Assembly (NCBI RefSeq): GCF_002105155.1
Contig: NW_019028980.1
Coordinates: 124,001 to 188,000, forward strand
DNA from: Lobosporangium transversale
Taxonomy: Eukaryota > Mortierellomycota > Mortierellomycetes > Mortierellales > Mortierellaceae
Direction of reading: 5' to 3'
Length of the DNA stretch: 64,000 nt
Below the pieces are notes generated by a model that made no database searches, was not told the DNA's origin, and saw only the letters and a program-made list of their open reading frames with translations. Both the position numbers and the translations under genes were made by a program. Positions 1 to 12,185 of this stretch are shown here, piece by piece (position 1 is the first letter of the stretch; the number at the start of each line of letters is the position of its first letter).

Positions 1-2
1 CC

Positions 3-1367
3 TTCGATCAAGGTGCCTCTCTTCGAGCAGTTGTGGACTCACTGCCGAGGCTGGAAAGACTACAACTGGCAAACCAGCGTCGAATGAAACCGGACCTAGG
101 CGCTTTACAGTATTTACTATCGCATTTAGGCAAGTGCATCTCATACTTCGGTTTGTCCGCTTACTTCTGCAGTATTAGCAATGATGCTACAGTTAGCTCT
201 TCACCATCCGGGGTACCAACATTGCCAATGCTTCCTCGCCTCAATGAAATCCTTATCGATGGCAAGATGCGGGGGCTGGAAGAAGACATGTTCCTGCCAC
301 TCATTAAGCGCTGTTCGCAACTGAAAAAGATTTCTGTCTCCACTTCATCAACAAGCTTTATTTGGGGTCTTTCAAAGGCACTTAAATCGCACTGTCCTCT
401 CCTCGACAGCCTGATAGTTGGACACACAGACGCTCCAATTGATGATGAAGACTGTGCCAAATGGCTTGAAGCAAGCCAAGCATGGAAGGAGTTGTCGTTC
501 CAATGCGTAACAGGATTTGGATCTAGGACTCGGGAGGCTGTACTACAACACTCTTCTACACTGGAATCATTCACGGCAACACGTTGTCTAGGACAACCGC
601 CATATTTTTTTATGGATATTCTCCAGACCTGCCCGAACTTAAAGAAGCTTAATCCGTTTGACTTTGACTCTAAAGGATTTGCACCTATAAAAGCCCGAGC
701 TTTCGCTCAAAAACACATTGCTGCCGCAGGATCAATCAAGTTTTTCCGGCTACGAATCGATGCTTCGAATCAATCCTCACTTCAGCAAGAATCAACCGCC
801 GCTACTCTTCAATCTACGTTGCCTTTGCTGCCTCAGCACAGATTTGCTGGCCCATCAGAGACAAGTCAAATAAACAATGATCATACAGTCACACCAGGGA
901 ACCCTAAGCGGCCATTACATCGAGAATTGATATCGAATATAGGGGTAAATGGAATTATGGGTTTGCGAAATCAAGCATCAATGACCCATCGCAGCTGTTA
1001 TGGACGTCTTGCAACCATGACAGACCTTGAAGAACTTTGGTTAGGTGATCCAGACATAGATTACATGAACACTGAGACTATGCTGATGACCAAAATGTAC
1101 GATCAGGCACCGCTTGATATCGAACAGACTGTAAACTCTGGGCTTGATTTATCGCTTGAGAGTGGACTAGATTTAATGTCTGGCATGGATAAACTACGAA
1201 TCCTGGGTGTCCATGGTCTTCCACATCGGATAGGAATTGAGGAATTGAGATGGATGGTACGAGAATGGCCTAAGTTGAGAAGGATCCATGGTCTTTTCTG
1301 GAGGAGACAATCACCAGAAATGGTGCAATGGATACAGGAGAATGCACCGTTCCTTCAACATTCATAG
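3..1367 (+). CDS. F-box/LRR-like protein, 3' part (5' end outside window)
   Basis: The reading frame is open from the window edge and has no ATG near it, so this is the C-terminal part (454 codons plus stop) of a longer gene. The protein has irregular leucine-rich segments of the form 'L..LxxLxLxxP', for example around positions 1020-1060 and 1190-1290. It ends with a 'W..WPKLRRIHG' segment typical of the expanded fungal F-box/LRR-like families, which are usually substrate receptors for SCF ubiquitin ligases. The F-box itself would lie in the missing N-terminus, so the F-box assignment is inferred from the repeat style. There is no visible intron. The gene ends only about 150 bp before the FANCD2 start, on the same strand. 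Confidence 0.6.
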   Translation, partial: FDQGASLRAVVDSLPRLERLQLANQRRMKPDLGALQYLLSHLGKCISYFGLSAYFCSISNDATVSSSPSGVPTLPMLPRLNEILIDGKMRGLEEDMFLPLIKRCSQLKKISVSTSSTSFIWGLSKALKSHCPLLDSLIVGHTDAPIDDEDCAKWLEASQAWKELSFQCVTGFGSRTREAVLQHSSTLESFTATRCLGQPPYFFMDILQTCPNLKKLNPFDFDSKGFAPIKARAFAQKHIAAAGSIKFFRLRIDASNQSSLQQESTAATLQSTLPLLPQHRFAGPSETSQINNDHTVTPGNPKRPLHRELISNIGVNGIMGLRNQASMTHRSCYGRLATMTDLEELWLGDPDIDYMNTETMLMTKMYDQAPLDIEQTVNSGLDLSLESGLDLMSGMDKLRILGVHGLPHRIGIEELRWMVREWPKLRRIHGLFWRRQSPEMVQWIQENAPFLQHS

Positions 1368-1515
1368 AAACATTGACTATATTTATCAGAGTGATAAATA
1401 GTCTCAAATAAATAAAAGCAAAAATGTCATAGCATCGCCACCGCCACCAATTTTCCTATTGAAAGAAGGCGTGCCTTTGTTCCAGTATTTTCCTTCTCTC
1501 ATTTGTCAACAAGAG

Positions 1516-4500
1516 ATGACTTTGACAGTAGGGCCAACAGTATTCTACGCCATTTGCCAAGAGGCGGGTTTGGTTCTAGGCATGAATGGATCGCCTAACA
1601 TGCTGAATGTAGAGCCTCCTCGATTCCAACGGGACACTGCTCGACTCATTCAGCGAAACTACTCAGGGTCCGATTGTGTTGAATCATTCCTTGAGGGTCT
1701 ACAGGAACATTTAGAAAAACCACAAAACTTACGAGCATGCCTGCTACCTATTTCAAGTTCTTCTGCAGAAAGAATATCTTCGTAAGGCTTTCTTTTTAGG
1801 CAGTATTTATTGCGTCCTATGAAAATACCAATTCATGTAACCTTCAATGATCCTTTTACATTGATAGATTCTCGTTGAATGAGAGTTTAATCCGCATACT
1901 TTTGGGAATTGATATACTTCAACCAGGACTTATGGAAGCTTTACTTGACCAGATATTTGGTTTTCTGAATGATGAGTATGATTTATTTTGAGGCACCTGA
2001 AATGGATCAACTATACAGAAAAGGTGTTTTTATTTTTATTTTTTTTTATTTTCAGTTTCAATTCGATGCATATTTATATATAACGAGCTGCTTTTTACTA
2101 TGCATACAATGTCAACTACCATATAGCGAAATAGACTCGCCAATACCAAAACTCATCCTTCAACAATTAAAATGGCTAAATAACATCATTGAGCCTGGAA
2201 AGCTTTCAGCTAAGCTTTTGGAGGTACTTGCTTCGCATACAGCTTAGGTTTTTTGATGGTGGCCTAAACAAGATTTCCAAAATAGTTATTGAATGGTATT
2301 GATATGTATTTGATAGGTGATTGGCCTCTCGTCCCAGCCAATTCAGAGGGATATCATTACAAGTTTACCAGAAATTATACCGGATTCTGAGCATAGAGTA
2401 AATGCGATTTTCATTTAAGTCTTGGATCTATGGAATCCCTTCATTGTCTGAGCCAACTGACCATTTCTTCTTCTTTTTCTTTTTTGCGTGGGAAATGATA
2501 TCAAGGCGGTAGTGCTAGGTCTCGTTGAGCTGATGGAGAATTCATCAGAACTCATGGTCCCCATTTTGGATGCATTATCCAATCTTAATTTACAATCAGA
2601 CATATTGGTCAATGCCAGGAACCATGTCATGAACAAACTTGAATCAGCTGAACTGGATGACCTGCCAATTGTCATCAAATTCCTGCTTCAAACTGTCGAG
2701 CCCGAAACTGTTGAAGATGTGATTGAGGCAATCCGTGCCAACCTCGATTTTGGATCAATCAATAAACTCCAGAAGAATGTAAATCAAAAATCTAAGAGGG
2801 CGTCTAATCAAACCCCCGAGGTTTTGATTCTAGGTAATCAACCACTTTCATATCCATTCACAAACTCAAGATCGACTATAGCCTTTTCTCTCTTACACAA
2901 ATTTCACACATATCTGACTCTTCAATTTGATTTCTCAGATGCACTCAAAACTGGCATTCGATTCCAGAAATTTGTGACAGACGCATGGTATAAGGCCTTG
3001 GCTAATATAGTTAAATCAGTAAGTCCCAACTACCTATTTAAATGGAACGCCGCGCTCTTCTCGCTTCATTTATATTATTAATATATTATTTCTCAACTGT
3101 ATAGGGTCAATACAAAGTAATTGATATCATGGTCATTTTGATTCTACATTCTATCGTCAACCTCAAGAAAAAAATTGAGGTCTTGATCCGCAAAAAGATC
3201 ATTGATGGGCTACTTACCAGAAAGCTACTTAGTGAGACAATTATGATCCATGGCATATCACTCAGAGAGTAAGGTGAAATTTTATTTGTACAACTTATAA
3301 TAAGTGGAAACTGAGTATCGTGTATTGGCGAAATAACAGGCTATTCTGTATAAAACTTCAAACAGATATATGCCAGCAGTCCTGTCGATATCCGAAAACT
3401 TACTCCGATCCAGCGGCAGTCACCCCATTGTAGCCAGAACAGCCTCCACTCTCTATACAAGCGCATTTCAAGTATCGGATATATTTTATCGTCAAGAGAT
3501 TGTAGGCTCTCTTCTAGTGCATATTGGTAGTGGGTCCTCGGTAGAAATCGACGCTTCGTTAGCTGTTCTTCAGAACATTGTCAGGGTCTCAAGGGCCGCA
3601 TTGAACGAGTACAGTGCATTCATCAAGGGCGTATTAGATTATCTCGACAATCTGTCTCTCGAACAGATCAGACAGTTTTATTTACTTCTTGGGTCACTGG
3701 CTAGAGAAGTACGCTTAAAGGTTTATTTAGTAGCTTCAACAATGCCTTGATATGCAGCATGTCCTAAGCTCAGATGTTTTTTTTTCTGTATTAGGATGAA
3801 ACCTCTGCAAATTCTGGAACACTTCTTAACGACCTTCACATCTTGATTCGCAAGCAACTATCTAATCCAATAGTGAGGTTCAAGAAAATTGGAGTCATGG
3901 GTGCGATTGCCATGGTTCAGGCATTCGGGGTCAAGGAGAGCGCTCAGAGTGGCAGAGGCTCCTCTAGTCAGGCCGTTACCAGCCATCGCCAAGCGGAGTC
4001 AGATCCACTCCTCAAGATTTCAGTATCTTATCTCCAAATGATCAGGGATTCTTGCCAAAAGTCATCCGTACATATCACCTTTATATATATTTTTTTATCC
4101 CTACTGTGTAATGCCTTTGCGTCGACTACCAACAAACCGTTAGTTGACGTTAATGAACCTATCAACATAATATGAAAACCATTCATAGGTTTGTCTAGCC
4201 CTGACATACGATGAACTTGCAAGCATGGTTATTGCAGGCAATCTTGATCCAAAATTAGTGTTCTGGATCAAGGAAGAATTCTCTGACCAATTTGCAGGAA
4301 CATTTGTTTTCGCCGCCAACGAGGTCTTCACAATGCGGCCAAGCAGGAATATAGCCATGGAGCGCTGGATGAATCTCGATGGTCCTGTAAGTATTGTCCT
4401 TTTATGTTTACTACTGATACCTCTAAGGCTTTTGAGTACTGATGTTTTCAGCTCAATTCAAATTCATGACGGTTTATTAGGAGTCAGAACTATCGATCGG

Positions 4501-7500
4501 CATCATGCCTAGTTTATGTGCTGATATAGCAGAGTCATCACAGAGTGCTGGGTTTAGCACTGAAGATACCTCCGTGTACCTGTGCTCACTATTCAAGTTA
4601 CTACAGGCTACTGAAAAGAGCGGGGAAAATGGCTTGGATGACATCGATGGGCTTTTAGGATGTGGAATCACCATGTTTAAGCGAGAATACTTCGAGGTAA
4701 TGGATCGCGATATGGCACGCAAAACAAGGACTATAGGATATTGACCTCTGACTATACTGCTTTATATGGATGTTCTCTCTAATTTAATAGGATGTCTCTG
4801 AGGTGTATAGTATCGAGATCTGCCACATGATTGCACAGGGTTTGTTGTGTGCTATTAATTGGTATGAGAGTGAAGTTTGATTGTAGCGGCTTCAAAGCAC
4901 TGGTGTCAATTTGGAAGATCCTTACTGAAACAGTGCCGTACTTCCTTGTATACACTAGGTTTCGCGAAATTTCAAACGCGTTTTCATTCGATGCTTCTGA
5001 TCAAACGATGGGTAAGATCATCGCCACTAACCTACTCTCTTACCCAGTTGTAAACAAACAATTCCTCGATACGTTTACTAAAACATACAATTCACTTTAC
5101 AGCACGAATTATTATCCGTTTGCAGCAAATCTCGGAATTGGAGCGAATGTTCCGACATGTCTTGAAAAGCGTTCCTGGCTTCCGGCCATTGGAGGCCAGT
5201 CAAGCTGCGGCCAAAGATGTCTCGCGAGGGACTGTGCCAATGTCTTTATCGATCCAACCAGTGAGCTCTAATGCGATGGGCAAGATGTCAACGCGAGCCA
5301 TGGATATCGACCAGCCACAAAAACCTTTCACGGTTCACTCAAGCGAGATTGTGACATATGAATCTCTATCGCCTTATCTCAGAGAGTTTGAAGTATGACC
5401 CACGACCTACTGGGCATAAGTAAATTATTCGCGCTTTCACCAAAAACTCCTTAGCTGACATGCCTCCCTCCTTTCTCATGGAAATATTAGATGGATGTGT
5501 TCCACGTTTTACGTGTCCACAAGCCAATCACTCGAGAGATCTTTGAAATATCTGAGATTACTCAAGACAAGAACGTCCAACTGCAGTACCCTGAACTATT
5601 ATTTTTGCTTAAAGACCTTCATGCCAAGATTATGTTCAAACTTCCTTTACCTGTTACAAACCTGCCATTCGGAAAAAAACCACAGCCGCCTGTAGCAAAT
5701 AATTTGCTGCTCGTGCGTATGAACACATTTGATTTTGTTCGCAATGTGCTTTTGATCATTCCACATGTTGCGACGAAGTCAAAGATGATGCTGGAAACGC
5801 TGCATCATGAAGAAGAGGTAATGATAAGGAGCAATAGTCAATTGATTAAGGCATCAAAAAGAAACATATGCGGCTCGTTGCACATTGTAGACTGAAATTG
5901 ACCCTGTAATACTGTAGGTCAGGGATCAAAACGGAGAAATGGTGGATCATAGTATTATCATGGAATGCCTGAATGTCTCATTAAAGGTGCTACAATCCCT
6001 TCTATCCTGGAACGAGATCAAGGCAAGCGATCAAAAAGAGCTACGGCTTGTAAGTATCATAAAAAAAAATCTATTCTTTATTCCATAGTTCCGGTGTGCT
6101 GTAGCTTTGTTTTTTATAGTATTATTAATGTTGTTGTTGTTTTTTTGCATTTCAAAAACCATATAATAGGAGCTGCTCAAATCCCTTGCTTTGGATGAGC
6201 TATCGGAGGAGCAGAAGGCATCAGTACAAAAGTCTGTCAATCTTTCAGCAATGGCGGTTCAAGCTTTTAATAATTTATCGGCATGGCGGAAAATGATGCC
6301 AAACTTTGAATGCTCCACTTTGCTTATTGAAATAATTGATAAACTATTGAGTTTAGTCCCTGTGAACTCAGAGACATCTACTAAGGCGTCAGCTCTTGCA
6401 ACTGACGTCCTATCGTACAGATGGCCAGCATCTAATAACATCAAGGTGAACCTGATTTCATTATTGAAAACTAGTAACACACATATTTCGGTTCTTTTAG
6501 CTATTTGGGGTCTTAAAGCTAACTATTATTATTATTATTTCAGCCTGATCGTCTCGCATATGTTCTAAGTCAACAAATTGGAAAGTCGGACATGCGACTT
6601 GCTATGATAAATGAATACGTGACAAAAGTGTTGCCATCCTTTCTGGATCAAGATGAAGGACATGCTGAGCTTCATCCACTTCTTACTACTAGTACATTCA
6701 CTACTTATACAAAGGTGAAAAAAAAGAACTTTAGTCTAAGTTTTTTTATCGTCTTGATTTAGCAGCGGTCGTAACTAACTTTTTCCATCTTTATTTTATT
6801 TTATTTTATTTATTTTATTTTATTTATTTTATTTATTTTATTTTATTTTATTTATTTTATTTATTTTATTTTATTTTATTTATTTTATTTATTTTATTTA
6901 TTTTATTTATTTTATTTTATTTTATTTATTTTATTTATTTTATTTTATTTTATTTATTTTATTTTATTTTATTTATTTTATTTTATTTATTTTCTACTGT
7001 TATTGGTAATAGGCCCTTCATACTCAACTTGCTCTACTGGTGGGGGAATTTGATGAGGAGAAATTTGATAATACGCAAGCGGCATTCGACCATATTTCAG
7101 ATCTATGTCTCTGTTTCCAGCAATTGGCAGCGTTTGTCAAATCAAATGATAAACGAGAGGTCCTTGGAGTAACTTTGAAACACTCAAAGGTGTTTATGGA
7201 GCAGTTCATCAAGAGAATCTTGCCTTTTTTAGGAGTCCATTTCCGAGGACATCAAGATACGGTTGCAAGAATATTCAAGAATCACTTGCAACCTGCTACA
7301 CGATCACTTCAGGTATGGAACCATTTGACTTGCTAATTACTTCTATCATTGGCTCAACTTACTGTTTCACTCAATGATACGTTCCCTGTGTGTGCTGTGT
7401 CTGCATTTCGCCACTAGAATGTCTGTGGGCATGCAAAGGCATCCAGAGAGCAGGCATTGATGGCGATGGTTCCTTCGATCAAGAAAACCATGGAAGGGCT

Positions 7501-8321
7501 TATTTTCGAGGTTAAGCTGATGTTGGAGACAAATGATGCAGGAGCGGCATTCTGGCTTGGTAACTTGAAACATCGTAATCTTCGGGGTGAGGAGATCAGT
7601 TCGCAGCTTCCTGCTGTATCTGATGAAGAGTCCGACCATGACCAGAGTATAGATGAGCAAGGAGATGGCGATACGGCGAGTAATGATGATGTAGCTCAAA
7701 CCAACTCGAGGAAGAAAAGGGCTCGCGGCGGTACATCTAAGCCTTTGTCTTCTACAAGGGCCAAAAACTCCAAAGAATTTAAAAAGGCAGTAAACACCAA
7801 TTCCAAGGATAGCCGTGCTAAGTCAAAGAAATCTGCCGCTACGACAGAAGATGAAGATGTACGAATACATACAAAGAGGTAAGCAAAAGGAATAATAAAA
7901 GAAAAAAGAAAAACTTAGAGTGTTTAGCTCATAAGCTAATGTCTAATTTTTATTTTATAAATGCATATAAAGTCAAATTACAAATAGTGATATGAGTGAA
8001 GATGAACAAGATCAACTGGTGAATGAAGATGAGAGTGATATTGGCATTGAGAAGAGAAGGAGGAAAGCGCCGCGGATCCAAGTGGAAGACAGGGATGATG
8101 AGGATGAAGCAGTTGGAGCAGAAGAAGTGGATGAACTTGACGACGATGATGAAGATCAATACGATGCTCGTATGCTTGAGGTACAGGAAGAGAGAGCAGA
8201 GCGACGTCGTCGTGTCCGCAATCCGTTTATTGATGATGCAGCCTCGGAAGGTGACGAGGAAGAAGACGAGGAGGAAGAGGAAGAAGAGGAAGAAGAAGGA
8301 GAAGACCTTGATAGCTACTAA
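1516..8321 (+). CDS. FANCD2: Fanconi anemia group D2 protein (FANCD2), 21 exons
   Basis: In animals FANCD2 pairs with FANCI as a DNA clamp that is monoubiquitinated during interstrand-crosslink repair. Exons: 1516-1781, 1868-1975, 2127-2223, 2317-2397, 2506-2833, 2939-3018, 3105-3268, 3366-3708, 3795-4067, 4189-4386, 4481-4696, 4791-4861, 4959-5011, 5103-5392, 5491-5817, 5918-6049, 6170-6445, 6544-6714, 7013-7312, 7418-7878, 7988-8321. Together they give 1522 aa, near the animal length. Family blocks are clear: 'LLGIDILQPG', 'DLPIVIKFLLQ', 'AFIKGVLDYLDN' and 'AFWLGNLKHRNLRGEE'. The Lys of 'FIKG' (codon 3625-3627, about K462) aligns with the human K561 ubiquitination site. The tail is Lys-rich, then very acidic (8220-8315). 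The start is uncertain: 1516 is the first in-frame ATG, but it gives an N-terminus some 45 residues shorter than in animals, so an upstream exon is possible. Confidence 0.93.
6791..6992. repeat. (TTTTA)/(TTTA) microsatellite inside a FANCD2 intron
   Basis: About 200 bp of TTTTA and TTTA units fill most of the 298 nt intron between FANCD2 exons 18 and 19 (6715-7012). The repeat ends about 20 bp before the acceptor at 7012, so it lengthens the polypyrimidine/T-rich part of this intron. Confidence 0.9.
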
Positions 8322-8567
8322 TAAGATTAGATCTAGAAAAACATTATCCAATATAATCACGGCCATTGTGGAGCAGCCTGATGGGCTGAGCCTTTTTGGA
8401 CTTTACTTGCTCACATCTATGTAGTTCATTCATCACATTTACCTTCCTTTTTTTTTTTTACTAACATTCGGTAGAATCAGCTTTTTTTCCTATTGTGCAG
8501 CATCCATTTCTCCCATCTATACAGCCAAGACAAGACTATAAAATACAATACACATCACATTGCTGCA

Positions 8568-9855
8568 ATGAGTTGGTAAGAGCGAGATGAATGTGCTTGT
8601 CTCCTTAAAAAAGTGTTTGGTATTCGTAAGTGTGTATGCCCTGTTTATTTATCTTTTATGGGTGTTTTATTTGACATTATGTAGGTCTGGTCTTAAGAAG
8701 AATCTGTCCAGGGCAACCACTTCGGTGTTGTCCAAGACAGGAAATATTGATAGGACAACAGACCGGGAGTTTGAAGAAGAGGAGAAGCGCTTCAGGAGGT
8801 AAAAAAAAAGTGGACAGATGTGTATGGATATTAAAAATGAAAACATACGAGGACATGAATGCAGCCATGACTCTGTCCTTGGTCTTTTCTATTATTAATC
8901 AGGTTATTATGTTTCTTGTCTTTCCTCAAATTAACATTAATTTTTTTTTTCAGTCTGGAGCAAAAGGTTGAAAAGCTTCAAAAGGAGGCCAATGGATATG
9001 CACAAGCCGTGAGACGTATGTATAATGTTTTGTTAATATTTTGCCAACCTTGGGGAATCAACTGTCAAAACGCAGACTTATTCGCGTCCTACCTTTCATC
9101 CAAGCGTAGATATGACAGGATCGCAGCTTAAGATCGCATCAACTATTGATCAATTCTATGATGAAGGAGCACCAATGGGGATTTATGGCGTGAAATATAA
9201 AGAGGCTGTTGCCAAGCTTGAGCAGCAAACCCAAGACGAAGTGGTAACGTTCGTGTTTGTTTAATGTTTTTTACCCTCTTTTGTTACGACAGAAGAACAA
9301 AATACTATTAAATTCTTAAAAAAGAAAAGAAATGAAAGAGAAAGAAAGTACAATTGATAGGCCTGTTCTTATTCTATTTTCTTTTTGTTTATATTTTAGG
9401 ATGCTACATTCAGAACGACAGTGCTAGAGCCTATAGGCAGATATTCTGCCTACTTTCCAGAGATCAATGAGGCAATCAAAAGGCGTAATAAGAAATTACT
9501 TGACTATGACTCTGCTCGATCTAAAGTCCGTAAGCTAGTGGAGAAACCATCGGAGGATAATACGAAATTACCACGAGCAGAACAGGAAGCTAATACATTG
9601 CGAGAGGCCTATGAAAGTATCAATGCACAATTGACCTCAGAACTCCCCAAGATCATTGATAGTCGAGTGGCGTACTTGGACCCATCCTTTGAGGCGGTCG
9701 TCAAATCACAATTGTCGTTCTCCCAGGATGCACACAGCACTCTGGAAGGCCTGCGACAGTTCTTTCCACCGGAGACAGAGGGCTATGAACTTGAGGAGTC
9801 AGCAGAGGGCATCTTGGCCCAGATGAGAGAGTTGTCTATCTGTGGGCTAGCCTAA
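8568..9855 (+). CDS. hob3: BAR-domain amphiphysin-like protein Hob3/Rvs161
   Basis: Rvs161/Hob3 is an N-BAR protein that bends membrane at endocytic actin patches and acts in cytokinesis, usually as a dimer with an Rvs167/Hob1 partner. Exons: 8568-8575, 8685-8798, 8954-9015, 9110-9243 and 9400-9855, giving 257 aa (yeast Rvs161 is 265). The first exon holds only ATGAGTTG. The spliced N-terminus begins MSWSGLKKNL, as expected for the family's amphipathic helix. The last exon carries the signature core 'ETVLEPI'-like, 'LPRAEQE', 'ELPKIIDSRVAYLDPSFEA' and the end 'LSICGLA'. There is no SH3 domain, which fits Rvs161 rather than Rvs167. The gene converges on the GST gene, with 89 bp between the two stop codons. 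Confidence 0.93.
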
Positions 9856-9944
9856 AAACAATGAGATCATTACAATGAATATAATTTTTTTTTCCTTTTT
9901 TTTTAATGATAACAAACTATAATTTTAGTGTACGATGTAAAAGA

Positions 9945-11025
9945 CTAGAACCCGAAGAATCCGATATTCTTTGCAGTGTATGTTTGATATTGCTCGGTAG
10001 CTCGCCATTCCGCATATTTAGGGTCCTTCTCCAGCTTGGCCTTGACAGCCATGATGGCTGGAGTCTTTTCTTCGGAAATCTGGACATCATTTCCGCACAG
10101 ATATATCAAATGCTCGATCACAGATGCTGTCTTAATATCTGCAATTGATAACTTTTAAAATTAAATAAAAATTAGTCAATCGGACATATCTTTTTTTTTA
10201 AAAAATATATAAATATATATATGTATATTATGAGCTCATCAAGGTAATTTTAATAGCTTACTTGGTCGCCTACATAGTGACCATTCGATCCGTTGGCCTT
10301 CAAATGTTTTTCATGAGCCTGAATCCAAGAAGGTAAGTTTGATTCCTTGAAACGTTTCAGGAATGTACGTTTATCTTCTTCGTTAGGAGATTGAACAATG
10401 CTATGAACTAGAAAGGTGAAAAGAGAATGTGTAGAACTGTGGTACATCCGGATAAGACTTTCTTGCCAAAAGTCATTGCCTAAAAGACCTGATCTCTTAG
10501 CCAGAAAGCTTTCAATGGCACTGATCTCTGCAAGTTCAAGCACCTTTGAGAGATATAAAAAATAAACGGATGAATGAATGAACGATAGAGCTACATAGGG
10601 CTCATTGGCGATTTTCCTTTATTTTATTTTCCTTTATTTTATTTTCCTTTATTTTATTTTCCTTGTAGCATTCAAAACTTGGTGGTTAGTACAGTACCTT
10701 GCCAGACCGCGTTTCTTCCTTCAGAACAGGGACGTGTCCAAATGGAGTCAATTGTTTTAGGGCACGCCAATCCTATACATCGGAAAGATAAGGAAAGTAT
10801 AAGTTGAAATGACTTATCTTTCTTTCCAATTTTTTTTCTTAAGGGAGAAAGAGTTAATCATACAGCCAGGTACACGTCTGTGAACTTGTATGGTTCTCCA
10901 GAAAGGATCAGAGTCGTTCGAATGCAACCAGCCAGACCATGGAAAGGGAAGTAGATCAGATTGTGAGTGTTGTCTTTAGTCAGTACCAGATCAGCTGTAT
11001 CCGACGAAGTTGTTGAATCTACCAT
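9945..11025 (-). CDS. Glutathione S-transferase-like protein, 4 exons
   Basis: Exons on the minus strand: 11025-10864, 10772-10698, 10543-10262 and 10130-9945, all in phase, giving 234 aa. The N-terminal half looks like a GST thioredoxin fold: 'LIYFPFHGLAGCIRTTLILSGEPYKFTDVYL', then 'PFGHVPVLKE' with the cis-Pro before Val (glutathione-backbone contact), then 'LELAEISAIESFLAKRSGLLG' in the position of the E/D-S gamma-glutamyl site. The C-terminal half is the usual all-helical domain. It resembles sigma/alpha-like fungal GSTs that conjugate glutathione to electrophiles. The substrate cannot be told from sequence. The start was chosen as the ATG (11025) giving a normal-length N-terminus; the upstream in-frame extension is not GST-like. 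Confidence 0.85.
10612..10664. repeat. Three tandem copies of a 17 bp TTTTCCTTTATTTTATT unit
   Basis: A T-rich tandem repeat in the intron between GST exons 2 and 3. It appears to be a simple replication-slippage product with no coding content. Confidence 0.8.
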
Positions 11026-12185
11026 TTTTGTTCCTGGAAACCAACGTTGCGATGTGGAAGAGTATGCGGAACAAAAGTAAAGTGAAAAGGTGATTAAAAG
11101 AGTCAAATGCATACAATATTTATATTTATAGTTCCCTTGTTTGTCGCCCCGGATGCTGCGCAAAAATTCAAAATAAAGTCCGATGTTTTCAATTAATCAG
11201 GCCTTAATTACCTGCTATGTCCTCCATGGCGACTTCTCACCGCTAGCAGTGAAATGAAGAGGCGACAATGTTACTCTTAACGCCTTCTTTGATGTAGCGG
11301 TCATGCTTGAATCGTTCGATTCAAGGGAATAGAGTAACGAGTGATCGTCAGCTTACGCTAAAGACATGTAGAAGAGAGGGTTGCGTCAGTAAAACAATAT
11401 AGCGTAAATGTCATTAAGATCAAGTGAAAAAGGTAATGGTAAATTTGCGTATCAACACGGCACACGGTTCAATGGGGCTTCTCAGCTTTGATAGTTTCCA
11501 AGTCAGCACATGAAAATCAAGGAAGAAAACCTGCTCAGAGGGGAATCGCGGCTTTGGCATGACTCCACGTCAATACACCATGTGTACAACAAGTATCAAT
11601 AAGCCCTTCATTGATATTACTCCATCATCCTCACCATTAAAAAATTAAAAGTATCACGCTCACTCTTAATTGTGCACAAGGGCAACAAGCTTTACAAGGT
11701 GCCTGAAAGAACAAATAGCGAAACCAAGAGAACTGTATAATGGGAGGAAAGACAGGAAAAGAGGAAGAGGATGACGGAGGGTGGGAATGATATAAACAGG
11801 GCATATGCAGCATGGTGATGATGTTTAAGTGACTTTTTTTATTTTTGCCACCACGCGCTTCTCGCCCTCTTGCAATGCTTGGCCAATGACTTTGCTCGTA
11901 TCAATTAGAATAAACCGAATGCAGTTGAGAAATAAGCCGATGTCCCCGATGATATAGTTTGTAGGTCTTTGATCAAGAAAAGGACGATAATTTACAGCGT
12001 TCTTTTCTGACAAAAGTGGTTAGTGTGGTGCAGGGTCCAATCATGAGGAATTCTTGATACAAGCAAGTAACCTTAAAAAAATTTCTTTGCAAAAAGTTCT
12101 GGACTGATCTTTTTTTTACACTCATTCCTCTATTCCATCTCTTCATTTAATTCATTTTCATTCCCCATCTATTCTTTACATTAAT
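11026..12185. other. Intergenic region between divergent GST and methyltransferase genes
   Basis: About 1.16 kb upstream of both flanking genes. Most of it shows no coding signal. The only protein-like stretch is the 62-codon minus-strand frame at 11825-12013, listed separately. A short perfect hairpin (TTGAATCG/CGATTCAA) lies near 11319-11334, but no tRNA fold can be built around it. Confidence 0.6.
11825..12013 (-). CDS. Possible small membrane protein (weak candidate)
   Basis: This minus-strand frame of 62 codons ends in TAA and lacks an upstream ATG in the same open stretch. It contains one hydrophobic segment ('YIIGDIGLFLNCIRFILI', about residues 19-36) followed by a basic tail ending 'KRVVAKIKKVT'. 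That composition is more protein-like than the flanking DNA. A start from a tiny upstream exon would be possible: ATGA at 12127-12124 followed by a GTGTAA donor, joined after an acceptor CAG near 12006. This mirrors other genes here, but the donor is weak. I recognise no family. It could equally be a chance frame. Confidence 0.3.
   Translation of the reverse strand: MSEKNAVNYRPFLDQRPTNYIIGDIGLFLNCIRFILIDTSKVIGQALQEGEKRVVAKIKKVT

Noticed and set aside
11310-11350. GTTCGATTC-containing hairpin resembling a tRNA T-arm
   Set aside because: The stem is a simple inverted repeat; no acceptor, D or anticodon arms can be folded around it.
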